Positions 18,540-28,458 are shown, numbered from the stretch's first letter. The stretch is DNA of 64,000 bases from JBBDLF01 sp040879025 (GCA_040879025.1 JBBDLF010000001.1:124001-188000); one strand, 5' to 3'. A program made the numbers and translations. The notes: generated by a model not told the origin, from the letters alone.

Positions 18540-19598
18540 ATGAAAATTCTGAAATTTGCCGCTGTTGCGCTGGTCACCGTTCTGGTGTTCTACCTGCTCA
18601 ATGCCGGTCAGGACCTTTTGCTGCCCTTGGTTATAGCAATAACCCTCTGGTACCTGATCAACCTGCTCGCCACCGCGTTTACGCGTATTCCCGCAGGACC
18701 TTACCGCATTCCCGGACCGCTTGGCCTGCTGGCCTCCATACTGACGTTTCTGCTTCTTGGCTGGGGATTGATCAACCACCTCAGTTCGCGAATTGACGAG
18801 GTGAGTGAGGTGATTCCGGTTTACCAGGAAAACCTGCAAGCCAGACTTGCCAGTTTGCCATTGCCGGAAAGCCTGCGTTTCGATACCGGCTCGGGCGGGT
18901 TTTCCCAGCTTATGGGTGAATGGATGGATCTGCCGAACTTGTACGGCTCCCTTGCCCTGTCGTTCACCAGCCTGCTGGCGAGCGGCGGTATTATTTTGAT
19001 TTATATTGCTTTTCTGATGATAGAGCAGGGGAACTTCGATAAAAAAATCTCGGCACTGGTCGGAAATCCGGAGAGGGAGAAAAAGGTTCGTCGTATTATT
19101 TCCCGCATTCGCGATGACATTCAGAAATATATCAGTATCAAGATTTTTACCAGCACACTTACAGGGCTGCTCAGTTATGCCTTTCTGCTCGCCGTCGGTG
19201 TGGATTTTGCCGGCGTCTGGGGACTGCTGATTTTTCTGCTCAACTTCATCCCCACCATAGGCTCGATTATCGCCACGATCTTTCCCGCGGCGATTGCGCT
19301 GGCCCAGTCCGATGGCCTCACGTTGTTTTTTCTGGTACTGGGCGGCATAGGCGCCTTGCAGGTGGCAATCGGAAACTTTCTCGAGCCCAAACTAATGGGC
19401 AGTTCCCTGAATCTCAGCCCTATCATCATTTTGCTGAACCTTGCCCTGTGGGGAAACATCTGGGGCGTGGCGGGCATGTTTCTCTGCGTACCCCTGCTCA
19501 TCATCACTACGATCGTGCTGGCTCACTTTCCCCAGACCCGGGCCATCGCTGTACTGTTGTCCAGTGACGGCCGGGTGAATTTTGTCACTGACGATTGA
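18540..19598 (+). CDS. AI-2E family permease
   Basis: The 352-residue inner-membrane protein has the AI-2E transporter (UPF0118/PerM) layout: two N-terminal helices (FAAVALVTVLVFYLLNA...LLPLVIAITLWYLINLL), a third, a soluble stretch, and a C-terminal bundle with KYISIKIFTSTLTGLLSYAFLL, GVWGLLIFLLNFIPTIGSIIATIFPA and the conserved NFLEPKLMGSSLNLSPIIILLNLALWG. Family members have been linked to autoinducer-2 export or Na+/H+ antiport; the substrate cannot be inferred. The ATG at 18540 is chosen as it gives the typical MKILKFAAV start; the frame is open back to 18501. It diverges from the kinase operon. Confidence 0.88.
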   Translation: MKILKFAAVALVTVLVFYLLNAGQDLLLPLVIAITLWYLINLLATAFTRIPAGPYRIPGPLGLLASILTFLLLGWGLINHLSSRIDEVSEVIPVYQENLQARLASLPLPESLRFDTGSGGFSQLMGEWMDLPNLYGSLALSFTSLLASGGIILIYIAFLMIEQGNFDKKISALVGNPEREKKVRRIISRIRDDIQKYISIKIFTSTLTGLLSYAFLLAVGVDFAGVWGLLIFLLNFIPTIGSIIATIFPAAIALAQSDGLTLFFLVLGGIGALQVAIGNFLEPKLMGSSLNLSPIIILLNLALWGNIWGVAGMFLCVPLLIITTIVLAHFPQTRAIAVLLSSDGRVNFVTDD

Positions 19599-19670
19599 TT
19601 CCCCGCGGTGGGGCGAGGGCAGGCTCTCCGGGTCTCTGTGATAGTTCTGCAATGCTTTGCGCATAGGAGA

Positions 19671-19676
19671 TATAAT
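19671..19676 (+). promoter_or_regulatory. Candidate -10 element for alaS
   Basis: A perfect TATAAT lies 140 bases before the alaS start. No convincing -35 is present at 16-18 bases, so it is only a partial promoter match. The 217-base spacer otherwise shows no gene. Confidence 0.3.
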
Positions 19677-19815
19677 TGCAGGCTGAATGCAGCCGTGGCA
19701 GCCCGTGGCGAACAGTCGAGGTGGCTGGTTGCAAGGCCGGCGGTCATGGAACTGCTCAGCGGTTCCCTAACGGATATTTTATGAAATGACATTCAACAGA
19801 AACCCCGAGACACCC

Positions 19816-22419
19816 ATGAACAGCGCCCGGATCAGACAGAAATTTTTGGATTACTTTGCCGCCCGCGGCCATGAAGTGGTGCCCAGCAGTTCGCTGGTGC
19901 CGGCAAATGATCCCACGTTGCTGTTTACCAACGCGGGAATGGTGCAGTTCAAGGAGGCCTTCCTGGGCCTGGAAGCCCGTAGAAGTCCCCGGGCAACCAG
20001 TGCTCAGCGCTGTGTACGGGCGGGGGGTAAACACAACGATCTGGAGAATGTCGGTTATACAGCCCGCCATCACACTTTCTTTGAAATGATGGGCAACTTC
20101 AGTTTTGGTGATTATTTCAAACCGGATGCCATCCGCTACGCCTGGGAATTTCTGACAGTGGAACTGGGATTGCCTCCCGAAAAACTCTGGGTCACCGTCT
20201 ACAGGGAAGACGACGAAGCCGCTTCCATCTGGCTGGATCAGATCAAGGTGGACCCGCAAAGATTTTCCCGCATGGGGGAGAAAGATAACTTCTGGGCCAT
20301 GGGCGATACCGGGCCGTGCGGGCCGTGCTCGGAAATCTTTTACGATCATGGCGAAGAAGTGCCGGGTGGTCCCCCGGGAAGCCCCGATGAAGACGGTGAT
20401 CGCTATATAGAAATCTGGAACCTGGTATTCATGCAGTTCGACCGGCAGCCTGATGGCAGCCTTAAACCCTTGCCAAAACCCTCTGTGGATACCGGGCTGG
20501 GACTGGAGCGTATGTCGGCAGTTATGCAGCATGTACATAGCAACTATGAGATCGACATATTCCAGACACTGATCCGCGCCGTGGCAGAGCTTGTGGGAAC
20601 CGCTGATCGCGAAAACAATTCGTTGCGTGTTATCGCCGACCATATCCGTTCCTGTGCCTTTCTGGTGGTGGACGGAGTGATTCCATCGAACGAAGGGCGG
20701 GGTTATGTGCTGCGACGTATTATTCGCCGCGCTGTCCGGCATGGTTATCAGTTGGGAGTGCAGGATGTTTTCTTTCATAAACTGGTCGCCGTGCTGGCTG
20801 AGATTATGGGAGATGCCTACCCCGCGCTCCGCGAGAAACAGCCGTTTGTGGAGAAGGTGCTTAAAGAAGAGGAAGAGCAGTTCGCTCGCACGCTGGAAAA
20901 TGGAATGAACATTCTTGAAAGAGCAATCAGGGAACTGGACGACAATTTGATCCCTGGAGAAACGGTATTTCGACTGTACGACACTTATGGGTTTCCTGTG
21001 GATCTTACCGCCGATATCGCCAGGGAAAAAAATCTCACCCTGGATATGGACGGTTTTGAAAAAGCCATGGCGGCGCAACGTGAGCAGGCACGCGCGGCCA
21101 GCAGCTTCTCCGCAGTGGACAAACTTTCCATAAACATGGATCAGCCGACGGAGTTCATTGGCTACGATCAGTTGCACGGCGAGGCAACCGTGCTTGCAAT
21201 CTATCGCGATGGCGATGCAGTCAAGGAAATTTCCGAATCCGAAGAGGCCCTCGTCATTCTTGATCGAAGTCCGTTTTATGGCGAGTCGGGAGGGCAGGTT
21301 GGCGATACCGGCAATCTCACCGCAACAAACGGTGATGGCGTGTTTTTGATTGCTGATACACAGAAGCAGAATGACATTATTATCCACCAGGGAACTCTGC
21401 AATGCGGATCGCTCAAACCAGGTGACAAAGTCACCGCCTGTGTTACGGAGGAAGCGCGGCTGGCTACGATGCTGAACCATTCGGCCACGCATTTAATGCA
21501 TTCCGCATTGCGAAAGGTTTTGGGGGAGCATGTCACCCAGAAAGGGTCTCTGGTAACCGCCGACCGGTTGCGTTTTGACTTTTCCCATTCCTCCCCGATG
21601 ACAGAGCAGGAACTCAGGGAAGTGGAATCTCTGGTAAACCATGAAATATTACGCAATTCCAGGGTCGCCAAGGAAAGCATGGCGATGGAAGTCGCCAAAG
21701 ACAGAGGTGCCTTGGCCCTGTTCGGTGAAAAGTATGGAGATGAAGTGAGAGTGGTTTCCATGGGCGACGGGTTTTCCACCGAATTATGCGGCGGCACGCA
21801 TGTCAACCGGACCGGGGATATCGGAGTATTCAGAGTGGTCGCCGAATCCGGGATAGCTGCCGGTGTACGGCGGATCGAGGCCGTGACAGGCAAAGGAGCG
21901 CTGGCCGTGATGGACCGTGACCGGCAAGTCCTGCGAGAGCTGGCGCAGCTTCTGAAAACCACAAGCGAGTCGGTGGGAGACAAGGTTGAACAGCTGACCA
22001 GCCGGAACCGCAGCCTTGAGAAGCAGGTGGAACAACTGAAAAGTAAACTGGTCAGCAGCGCCGGCTCGGACCTCGCCTCCAGGGCCGAAGACTTACAGGG
22101 GCTCAAATTGTTATCCACCGCCGTGGAGGGATTCAATCCCAAGTCGCTGCGCGATACGGTGGATCAACTGAAGAACAAGCTCGGATCCTCGGTAGTGGTG
22201 CTCGCCAGTGTCAGCGATGATAAAGTCAATCTGGTGGCGGGCGTGAGCAAGGATCTTACCGACCGCATAAAGGCCGGTGAACTTGTTAATATGGTGGCCG
22301 CGCAGATTGGCGGCAAGGGCGGTGGCCGGGCGGACATGGCCATGGCTGGCGGCGATAACACCGCCGCTGTTCCTGGCGCGCTCAATAGCGTCAAATCGTG
22401 GGTAATGGAGCGGGTTTGA
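19816..22419 (+). CDS. alaS: Alanine-tRNA ligase
   Basis: AlaRS charges tRNA-Ala. The 867-residue product has the class II catalytic core ([72 protein letters not shown]), the tRNA-recognition domain, the editing domain with zinc ligands in [11 protein letters not shown] and CGGTH, and a C-terminal domain containing [16 protein letters not shown] placed the start at ATG 19816, which matches family N-termini; an in-frame ATG at 19786 would add ten residues. lysC follows after 85 bases, the order also seen in Pseudomonas. Confidence 0.98.
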   Translation: MNSARIRQKFLDYFAARGHEVVPSSSLVPANDPTLLFTNAGMVQFKEAFLGLEARRSPRATSAQRCVRAGGKHNDLENVGYTARHHTFFEMMGNFSFGDYFKPDAIRYAWEFLTVELGLPPEKLWVTVYREDDEAASIWLDQIKVDPQRFSRMGEKDNFWAMGDTGPCGPCSEIFYDHGEEVPGGPPGSPDEDGDRYIEIWNLVFMQFDRQPDGSLKPLPKPSVDTGLGLERMSAVMQHVHSNYEIDIFQTLIRAVAELVGTADRENNSLRVIADHIRSCAFLVVDGVIPSNEGRGYVLRRIIRRAVRHGYQLGVQDVFFHKLVAVLAEIMGDAYPALREKQPFVEKVLKEEEEQFARTLENGMNILERAIRELDDNLIPGETVFRLYDTYGFPVDLTADIAREKNLTLDMDGFEKAMAAQREQARAASSFSAVDKLSINMDQPTEFIGYDQLHGEATVLAIYRDGDAVKEISESEEALVILDRSPFYGESGGQVGDTGNLTATNGDGVFLIADTQKQNDIIIHQGTLQCGSLKPGDKVTACVTEEARLATMLNHSATHLMHSALRKVLGEHVTQKGSLVTADRLRFDFSHSSPMTEQELREVESLVNHEILRNSRVAKESMAMEVAKDRGALALFGEKYGDEVRVVSMGDGFSTELCGGTHVNRTGDIGVFRVVAESGIAAGVRRIEAVTGKGALAVMDRDRQVLRELAQLLKTTSESVGDKVEQLTSRNRSLEKQVEQLKSKLVSSAGSDLASRAEDLQGLKLLSTAVEGFNPKSLRDTVDQLKNKLGSSVVVLASVSDDKVNLVAGVSKDLTDRIKAGELVNMVAAQIGGKGGGRADMAMAGGDNTAAVPGALNSVKSWVMERV

Positions 22420-22504
22420 CTTTGTCGCCGAGTGCTAAAGGGATTGCATACGAGTCCACATTCCTGTTTAATTTGCAGCTTTTTCATTCAGCCAGAAAAT
22501 TTAA

Positions 22505-23758
22505 ATGTCATTGATCGTTCAAAAATACGGCGGCACATCGGTCGGCACCACGGAACGGATAGAAGCCGTTGCGGAAAAGGTCGCCAAATTTCAGGCCGAG
22601 GGACACCAACTGGTTATCGTGGTTTCGGCGATGAGCGGTGAAACCAATCGCCTTACCGCACTCGCTGACAGCATACAGGGGCAGCCCGCGCCGCGCGAGC
22701 TGGATGTTTTGCTCTCCACCGGGGAGCAGGTAACCATTGCGTTACTCTGTATGGCTCTGCAAAAGCGTGGGCTCAAGGCTCGCTCTTTCACCGGTGGTCA
22801 GGTTAGAATTCTCACTGATGACGTACATACCCGCGCCCGCATACGGGACATTGACGGGTCGCGCCTTCGCGCTGAGCTCGATAGTGGGGGGATCGCGGTG
22901 GTGGCGGGCTTTCAGGGAGTGGATGAGGCGGGAAACATCACCACCCTGGGCCGCGGCGGCTCCGATACCACCGCCGTCGCGCTCGCCGCGGCGCTCGGTG
23001 CCGATGAGTGTCAGATTTACACCGATGTAAAAGGCGTTTACACCACCGACCCGCGCGTCGTGGAAGATGCCCGCTTGCTCAGCAGTATCACATTTGAAGA
23101 AATGCTGGAACTGGCCAGTCTGGGCGCGAAGATATTGCAAATTCGTTCGGTCGAGTTTGCCGGCAAATACCAAGTACCACTCCGGGTACTGTCGAGTTTT
23201 GAAGACGGTCCCGGAACCCTGATCCGTCTGGAGGACAACAACCCAATGGAAGAAGCAGCGATATCCGGTATAGCCTTTGTCCGGGATGAAGCCAAGGTTA
23301 CCGTGTCACGGGTACCCGATGTCCCAGGGATAGCCTACAAGGTAATTGGCCCGGTCAGCGATGCAGGAATCGAGGTGGACGTGATAGTACAAAACGTGTC
23401 CGCCGATGGAAATACTGATATTACCTTTACCGTCAAGCGTAGCGACTGTGAGCGGGCCGGCAAAATTCTGGAATCGGTTGCCCATGAACTCAATGCGAGC
23501 AAGGTGACACTGGACAAAAAAGTAGCCAAGGTTTCTCTGGTGGGGGTGGGGATGCGTTCTCACGCCGGGATTGCCAGTAAAATGTTCAAGTGTCTTGCGG
23601 ACGAGAATATTAACATTCAGATCATCACCACCTCGGAGATCAAGATTTCAGTTGTGATAGATGAAAAATATCTGGAACTTGCAGTCAGGTCGTTACATAC
23701 TGCATTTGATCTGGGTGATCCGGATTATGAAAAAACGGAAAGCCAGGAAGAAGAATAA
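22505..23758 (+). CDS. lysC: Aspartate kinase
   Basis: Aspartokinase makes aspartyl phosphate, the first step to lysine, threonine and methionine. The 417-residue protein starts MSLIVQKYGGTSVGTTERIEAVA, has VVSAMSGETNRL, the LGRGGSDTTAVALAAAL motif and TDVKGVYTTDPRVV of the amino acid kinase fold, and two C-terminal ACT regulatory domains (from about residue 265, ISGIAFVRDEAKVTVSRVPDVPG and KVSLVGVGMRSHAGIASKMF). Feedback inhibition by lysine and/or threonine is expected for this type. An internal start for a separate beta subunit, known in some relatives, was not identified. Confidence 0.97.
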   Translation: MSLIVQKYGGTSVGTTERIEAVAEKVAKFQAEGHQLVIVVSAMSGETNRLTALADSIQGQPAPRELDVLLSTGEQVTIALLCMALQKRGLKARSFTGGQVRILTDDVHTRARIRDIDGSRLRAELDSGGIAVVAGFQGVDEAGNITTLGRGGSDTTAVALAAALGADECQIYTDVKGVYTTDPRVVEDARLLSSITFEEMLELASLGAKILQIRSVEFAGKYQVPLRVLSSFEDGPGTLIRLEDNNPMEEAAISGIAFVRDEAKVTVSRVPDVPGIAYKVIGPVSDAGIEVDVIVQNVSADGNTDITFTVKRSDCERAGKILESVAHELNASKVTLDKKVAKVSLVGVGMRSHAGIASKMFKCLADENINIQIITTSEIKISVVIDEKYLELAVRSLHTAFDLGDPDYEKTESQEEE

Positions 23759-23898
23759 TGAGCAGGGGACATACCCTGTCCTTTCAGTACGATCTGGACC
23801 AATGATCGGGGCGCATGGATTGTGTTAGAGCCATTGAGCCGACCGGCTGGAAGCATTGTTGGTGAAGGGCAATGGAATGAAATGAAAGGAGATTTAAG

Positions 23899-24111
23899 AT
23901 GTTGATCTTGACTCGCCGTATCGGCGAAACCTTAATGGTCGGTGATGATGTTACCGTCACCGTATTGGGGGTTAAGGGAAATCAGGTTAGAATCGGTGTG
24001 AATGCCCCCAAGGAAGTGGCGGTTCACCGTGAAGAAATTTACCAGCGCATCCAGAAAGAAAAATCCGGGGGGGCAGTCGGTAGCGACGAGGATAGTCCTG
24101 CAGAAGAGTAG
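23899..24111 (+). CDS. csrA: Carbon storage regulator CsrA/RsmA
   Basis: CsrA dimers bind GGA motifs in mRNA leaders to block or stabilise translation. The 70-residue product is [22 protein letters not shown].., with [22 protein letters not shown], the RNA-binding core, and a slightly longer acidic tail ([15 protein letters not shown]). The very strong ribosome-binding site AAAGGAGA (23885-23892) itself contains a GGA, and another GGA lies at 23874-23876, so CsrA may repress its own message (inference from known CsrA behaviour). Position after lysC and before tRNA-Ser is conserved in Pseudomonas-like genomes. Confidence 0.98.
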   Translation: MLILTRRIGETLMVGDDVTVTVLGVKGNQVRIGVNAPKEVAVHREEIYQRIQKEKSGGAVGSDEDSPAEE

Positions 24112-24187
24112 TTTCTGAAACTGGTCCAGGCGACTGGTCCTGGAGGAATGACTCTCCGAGCGGAATTTACCATCGACAAGTCAGAGA

Positions 24188-24277
24188 TGGCGGAGAGGGA
24201 GGGATTCGAACCCTCGATAGGGATTAACCTATACGCCCTTAGCAGGGGCGCGCCTTCAGCCACTCGGCCACCTCTCC
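24188..24277 (-). tRNA. tRNA-Ser (anticodon GCU)
   Basis: Read on the minus strand it starts GGAGAGGTGGCCGAGTGG and ends CCTCTCCGCCA. The acceptor stem GGAGAGG pairs perfectly with CCTCTCC. The anticodon arm is CGCCC-CTGCTAA-GGGCG, with anticodon GCT. The long variable arm expected for serine tRNA lies between the anticodon arm and the GGTTCGAATCC T-loop, and CCA is encoded. It would read AGC/AGU codons. Confidence 0.96.
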
Positions 24278-24292
24278 CCAAAAAACGCGGCA

Positions 24293-24298
24293 ATAATA
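24293..24298 (-). promoter_or_regulatory. Candidate -10 element for tRNA-Ser
   Basis: Read on the minus strand, TATTAT followed by GCCGCG lies 15 bases before the mature tRNA 5' end. The GC-rich discriminator fits stringently controlled tRNA promoters; no good -35 is visible. Confidence 0.3.
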
Positions 24299-24352
24299 AC
24301 ACACAATCTGCTCCCGGACATCGACTCGCGACTGACTCCGGTTCCGCGCCGG

Positions 24353-24928
24353 TTAGTCCAATCCAATCTGCATGCGGGCGAACAATCGGCGAGCCTGACT
24401 CAATTGCGATTCGTCCATGCTGTTCTCGATCTCCTCCCGCAGGGCGACCGCCGCCTCATACTCATTTTCGATTGCCCGGCTGGCCCAGGCATGTGCGCGC
24501 ACTATGTCGGCATCCGTACCGATGCCCTCAAAATACATTGTGGCGACCTGGTGCCGCGCATTGCCATGATCTCCCTGAGCCGCGCTCAGATACCAGTCGA
24601 AGGCGGTCTCCAGGTTTTGCTCAACTCCCAGGCCTTCAAAATACAGGGCGCCCAGATTGAACTGGGCGCTGCCATGGCCCTGTTCCGCCGCCGCCAGAGT
24701 CCATTTGAATGCCAGATCATAATCCTGCTCCACGCCACGGCCGGTGAAATATAAAATTCCCAGGTTATATTGAGCCGCATCCAGGCCTTCTTCCGCCGCG
24801 GTGGAGAATTCGCGGAAAGCCGTCGCGAAGTCTCCGGCAAGCGCTGCATTGACACCGTCTTCATAGTCCGCCCGAAGCGGCAGGGAAACAGCAAAAATTA
24901 TGAGCAAGACGCCAAGTGTTCTGAACAT
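24353..24928 (-). CDS. Exported Sel1-repeat (TPR-like) protein
   Basis: The 191-residue precursor has a short signal peptide (MFRTLGVLLIIFAVSLPLRA) followed by about four Sel1-like repeats of 36 residues, e.g. AAQYNLGILYFTGRGVEQDYDLAFKWTLAAAEQGH and AQFNLGALYFEGLGVEQNLETAFDWYLSAAQGDH. Such repeats form alpha-solenoids that bind other proteins, often in envelope quality control or signalling. No catalytic residues can be assigned and no partner is evident; it stands alone between two tRNA genes. Start ATG 24928 gives a well-formed signal peptide. Confidence 0.88.
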   Translation of the reverse strand: MFRTLGVLLIIFAVSLPLRADYEDGVNAALAGDFATAFREFSTAAEEGLDAAQYNLGILYFTGRGVEQDYDLAFKWTLAAAEQGHGSAQFNLGALYFEGLGVEQNLETAFDWYLSAAQGDHGNARHQVATMYFEGIGTDADIVRAHAWASRAIENEYEAAVALREEIENSMDESQLSQARRLFARMQIGLD

Positions 24929-25244
24929 GGGTGGTTTTCCAATGATGTAAACAAAGATGAATTACCGAGCCGGCAGGAACTCGCGTACAAAAAGGTCGGT
25001 ACGGGTGACATCCTCGTGCGTCAGCTCCGCGGCGACCTCGCCGGCAACCGGGCCCGCCGCCTGATGCGTCGGCAAGCCGGCCGGAAAAGTCTTCATAGCG
25101 GTAAATGGTATTACAGCCGCCACTTGAATGGAATCAGCCAGGTCAGAGCTTCCCTTGACCCGGCACAGGAATCCCTATGAAAATATTGAGATTCCTTTAT
25201 AATACGGCCCGATCGGAAGGTCATGTCCAGGTTTAAAGTTTTCA
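24929..25244. other. Intergenic region without a recognisable gene
   Basis: These 316 bases separate the Sel1-repeat gene from tRNA-Arg. Open frames cross the region but lack family features and good starts. Apart from the tRNA-Arg promoter near its right end and, presumably, the promoter of the Sel1-repeat gene at its left end, I see nothing in it. Confidence 0.5.
25198..25203 (+). promoter_or_regulatory. -10 element of the tRNA-Arg promoter
   Basis: A perfect TATAAT followed by the GC-rich discriminator ACGGCCCG lies 41 bases upstream of the mature tRNA 5' end, typical for tRNA genes under stringent control. The -35 at 17 bases (CTATGA) is weak. Confidence 0.55.
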
Positions 25245-25321
25245 GCACCCGTAGCTCAGTTGGATAGAGTACCTGGCTACGAACTAGGGGGTCGCAAGTT
25301 CGAATCTTGCCGGGTGCGCCA
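25245..25321 (+). tRNA. tRNA-Arg (anticodon ACG)
   Basis: The 77-base sequence begins GCACCCGTAGCTCAGTTGG and ends CGGGTGCGCCA. GCACCCG pairs with CGGGTGC in the acceptor stem. The anticodon arm is CCTGG-CTACGAA-CTAGG, with anticodon ACG (probably ICG after deamination by TadA), so it reads CGU/CGC/CGA. The T-arm has GTTCGAATC and CCA is encoded. tRNA-Ser and tRNA-Arg close to csrA are a conserved pattern in Pseudomonas. Confidence 0.96.
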
Positions 25322-25367
25322 TTTCATCGCCAACCGCCGTGATCAACTGCCCTGTCCAGTGTATTGA

Positions 25368-26234
25368 TCATTGAGACGTATCCAGTGACTCTCTCTTCCG
25401 CAATACGACCACTGTCTGGTGGTTGCCGATGGCCCCGTCGGCATAATGGACAATATCGAAATACTTCGACCAGTTCCGCTCTATATATGCCTTGCTATGA
25501 AACGTCACCTGATAGAAATCGGGCAAGCCTGCGAAGTTCCACATACCGATGTAATTCTTCAGGAAATGAAATCCTGAGCGATTCATTTTTTCGGTCAGGT
25601 CAGGGTAGCTCTCCCAAACCGAATCGCCGTGCACAGACAGTATGGCAACGCCATTCGGCGCCAGGATTCTCTGGAGTTCCTCCAACCAGGCATATTGCAA
25701 CGCTTCATCAAGGTGGGTAAAAACCGAGATTCCAACAATAACTTCAAACTGATCGTCCGGATAATCAGCCGGTGGATCGGGGCTATTCACAGCCCAGTTG
25801 GCATCGTGCTTGAAATGCCTTCTGTTCCATTCGATAGCTTCCGGGTCGATGTCGGTTCCGGAAAACCGCACCGAAGATCCGGCCGAAAAAAAATATCGAA
25901 GCACTCGTGAACACCCGCACCCAAAATCAAGATAGGAATGGCATTGGTCGATGGGGCGATGGTGTTCAGCGAGAATTGTCTTGATATCGGAGGCTATGTT
26001 TTTTCCGCCTTCCAGAAAGGTATTTTCATGTATCTGTCCGTGAACGCGGTATCGTAACCTGGGCGGAGGAAGTGGACGTCCGTCGCCTGCCATACCGTCT
26101 GATTTTCTGAATTTGAGATTCTGCCTGAATAGCTGAGTTTCAAAAGCCATACGCTTGAACAGACCCAATGCCTGATAGGCAAGGGGCATTTTTCGCAGGT
26201 ATTTGCGGATGCCGGGAATGGCTGGATTCGTCAC
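25368..26234 (-). CDS. Class I SAM-dependent methyltransferase
   Basis: The 288-residue soluble protein carries a methyltransferase fold: motif I YLDFGCGCSRVLRYF, then FSGTDIDPEAIEWNRRHF (acidic residue binding the ribose), and VIVGISVFTHLDEALQYAWLEELQRILAPNGVAILSVHG. The substrate is unknown; the best-known relatives act on small molecules or lipids. It starts with a GTG that overlaps the stop codon of the esterase upstream by four bases (GTGA), so the two are cotranslated. It has no signal peptide, whereas its operon partner does. Confidence 0.85.
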   Translation of the reverse strand: MTNPAIPGIRKYLRKMPLAYQALGLFKRMAFETQLFRQNLKFRKSDGMAGDGRPLPPPRLRYRVHGQIHENTFLEGGKNIASDIKTILAEHHRPIDQCHSYLDFGCGCSRVLRYFFSAGSSVRFSGTDIDPEAIEWNRRHFKHDANWAVNSPDPPADYPDDQFEVIVGISVFTHLDEALQYAWLEELQRILAPNGVAILSVHGDSVWESYPDLTEKMNRSGFHFLKNYIGMWNFAGLPDFYQVTFHSKAYIERNWSKYFDIVHYADGAIGNHQTVVVLRKRESLDTSQ

Positions 26235-27049
26235 TGTTTGCGCACGATATTGAAAAAGTCCACAATCTTTTTCATGTTCTCCCGGTTTTGCGACACGATA
26301 AGGGAATGGTCGCCGCCAGGAATTTCAATATAGATATGCTGCATCCCCAGTTCCCGCATTTTGGCGACCCACTGGCGACTCTGTTCCACCGGTACCGTTT
26401 GGTCGTCATCGCCATGTATCACCAGCACGGGAACATCGACGATGGCTTCAAGCGCCTGTGGATCGAGATCACGACGAGGGGCGGGTGCCGCCACCGCCAG
26501 GCCGGCAAAGAGGTCGGGGTTATTGATGCCGATGTGGTAAGTGCCGGCGCCCCCCATGGAATGGCCCCACAAGTAGATGCGGTTGTCGTCAACGGCAAAT
26601 TCGGTACGCACACGAGCAATCACGTTCATGACGTCCTGTTCGCTGTATTGAGCGTCCGTCGGGTCTTCGGTTTCCCGTGAGCCAAACCAGCCACGCCGCG
26701 TATAGCCCAGTGGTGTCGCAACGATATAGCCGCCTGCCTCGGCGTAGTCGAGAAATCCGTTATAACCCATCAGCCAGTCATAACCGCGACCGAGTCCGTG
26801 CAGGGAAACGATAAACGGCGCCTCGACTCCTTCCCGATAGCTTTCGGGAACAAAAAGGGCATAGGGTATGGATTCACCGGTTTGCGGAAACGTATAACTC
26901 AGGTGTTGTACGCGAGGGTCATCAACAAAGCGCTCGTCATCGCTTGGCTGTCTTTCGGCGTATGCGGCGGTCCCGGACAGCAAAACAGCAAGCGCCAGCC
27001 AGGCCAGGCGCGATAAGGAAAATGGCATGGGGATGCGGTAAAGAATCAT
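26231..27049 (-). CDS. Exported alpha/beta-hydrolase (esterase, prolyl-oligopeptidase-like)
   Basis: The 272-residue precursor begins with a signal peptide (MPFSLSRLAWLALAVLLSGTAAYA). The hydrolase core shows YALFVPESY.., FIVSLHGLGRG (oxyanion region), YLWGHSMGGAGTYHIGI with the nucleophile serine, VLVIHGDDDQTVP with the acid and GGDHSL with the histidine, giving a complete triad. It resembles the polyhydroxybutyrate depolymerase/feruloyl esterase-type carboxylesterases. ATG 27049 is chosen because it gives the signal peptide and has AAGAAGAGAAG upstream; the frame is open to 27127, overlapping the preceding gene. It sits in a minus-strand run with the CMD-like gene and a methyltransferase. 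Confidence 0.87.
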   Translation of the reverse strand: MILYRIPMPFSLSRLAWLALAVLLSGTAAYAERQPSDDERFVDDPRVQHLSYTFPQTGESIPYALFVPESYREGVEAPFIVSLHGLGRGYDWLMGYNGFLDYAEAGGYIVATPLGYTRRGWFGSRETEDPTDAQYSEQDVMNVIARVRTEFAVDDNRIYLWGHSMGGAGTYHIGINNPDLFAGLAVAAPAPRRDLDPQALEAIVDVPVLVIHGDDDQTVPVEQSRQWVAKMRELGMQHIYIEIPGGDHSLIVSQNRENMKKIVDFFNIVRKQ

Positions 27050-27080
27050 GGCGGAATCTTCTCTTCTTGTTAAAACCGGG

Positions 27081-28382
27081 CTAGAAATCAGCAAACCGGT
27101 TTGGGTTATCTTCAAGCGGCACGCCAAAACTGTTCAATGCAACAGCCAGCATATGGTATGCGCCGATCGTGAAAACAATTTCCATCATCTGTTTTTCACT
27201 ATAGGTTTCAGCCAGAGTATCCCATACTTCATCGGTGATGAACGCGGTCTCATGCAATTGGTCTGTGGCGCGAATCAGCGCGAGATCGTTGGTCTCCCAG
27301 CCTGAGAAGGTGTCCGTGTTCTTGAGTCGGGTTAACTCTTCTCGGCTCAGCCCGGCATCCAATCCATAGGCGGTATGGGCGGACCACTCGTATTCGGCAT
27401 TGGTCAGCACCGCAATGCGGCAGATCAGCAACTCTCTCTCCCGTGCCGGCAGGGTGGACTCCCGCTGGAAGTAGCGACCGAATTCAAGACGCGGTATATA
27501 CAAATCCGGATTCTGAACCATCGTGCGATAAATATTTGGCACGCTGCCGCGTTCCGCCTGCATGGGGGCCAGTAGTTCCCGTTGCTCAGCTGACCACTCG
27601 GAATCTGACAGCGACGGAATTCGGGGCGAGGCCAATGGCGAGGGTTGCGCATGCACCTTGCTGACGCGTCCGGAACGCCCGCCGGACATATCGGTAATTT
27701 CCGCGTTATCGGGGAAGCCTTCCGCCCCCGGTTCCAATTGCACTCCAAAACTGTTCAACGCATAGGCCAGCATATGATAGGACGCGGCGGTGAACACCAC
27801 ATCCATCAATTGACGGTCGGAATAGAACTGTCGCAATCCATTCCAGGTGGCCTCGGAAATGAAGGCATCGGCATGCATTTCGTCCGCCGCCCACATCAAC
27901 AGGCGGTCACGTTCACCCCAGCCTTCAGCCTCGGGGCCTTCGGCTATCATTAAAATTTCCGCACCGGTCATGCCCGCGTTCAGAGCACGCGCGGTGTGCG
28001 CCGACCATTCGTATTCGGCATTGGTGAGCCAGGCGATCCGGCAGATCAACAGCTCGGCTTCACGCAGATCAATATCGACGCCACTGCGCACGTATCCGGC
28101 AAACGCTATCCACCGCGAGTAGATTTCCGGGTATTGGCCAATAGTGCCAAACACATTCATTAACCCGCCGCGCTGGGCAATACTGCCGGACAGCGCCTGA
28201 CTCTGCGCCGGAGTCATGTTATCAGGATCGACAGGTTCAATTCGTGGGGTATCTAGACGGATCGGTATGCCACCATTCAGATCGCGGCCTTCGTAATCGG
28301 CTGGCTCAACGTCAGCCAGAGCCGTTGTCATCAGAGCGAGGCTTATCCAGCCAATTATCGCGTTTGAAAGTCGAAAGTTCAT
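27081..28382 (-). CDS. Exported protein with two carboxymuconolactone decarboxylase (CMD/AhpD-like) domains
   Basis: The 433-residue precursor has a signal peptide (NAIIGWISLALMTTALA) and two homologous halves. Each carries an ELLICRIA.LTNAEYEWSAHTA segment (near residues 120 and 320) and ends with the similar FTA/IG-A-YHMLA-ALNSFGV sequence. This is the CMD fold, but the redox CxxC of AhpD is absent; the EYEWSAH motif replaces it. Cytoplasmic CMD enzymes open lactone rings in aromatic catabolism; an exported two-domain form suggests action on a substrate in the periplasm. It follows the redoxin-cytochrome gene on the same strand after 168 bases holding a long hairpin, and precedes an esterase by 31 bases. 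Confidence 0.82.
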   Translation of the reverse strand: MNFRLSNAIIGWISLALMTTALADVEPADYEGRDLNGGIPIRLDTPRIEPVDPDNMTPAQSQALSGSIAQRGGLMNVFGTIGQYPEIYSRWIAFAGYVRSGVDIDLREAELLICRIAWLTNAEYEWSAHTARALNAGMTGAEILMIAEGPEAEGWGERDRLLMWAADEMHADAFISEATWNGLRQFYSDRQLMDVVFTAASYHMLAYALNSFGVQLEPGAEGFPDNAEITDMSGGRSGRVSKVHAQPSPLASPRIPSLSDSEWSAEQRELLAPMQAERGSVPNIYRTMVQNPDLYIPRLEFGRYFQRESTLPARERELLICRIAVLTNAEYEWSAHTAYGLDAGLSREELTRLKNTDTFSGWETNDLALIRATDQLHETAFITDEVWDTLAETYSEKQMMEIVFTIGAYHMLAVALNSFGVPLEDNPNRFADF

Positions 28383-28458
28383 CGTATTCGGGATTCCCGT
28401 GAAGTCTATCGGACGCCTTTCGCCCGTTTCCATTCCTGGTTCTTACCCAGATAAAAGA

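Noticed and set aside
19756..21492. 578-codon open frame on the minus strand
   Set aside because: It is antisense to alaS, which has full-length family motifs; the frame has no recognisable features.
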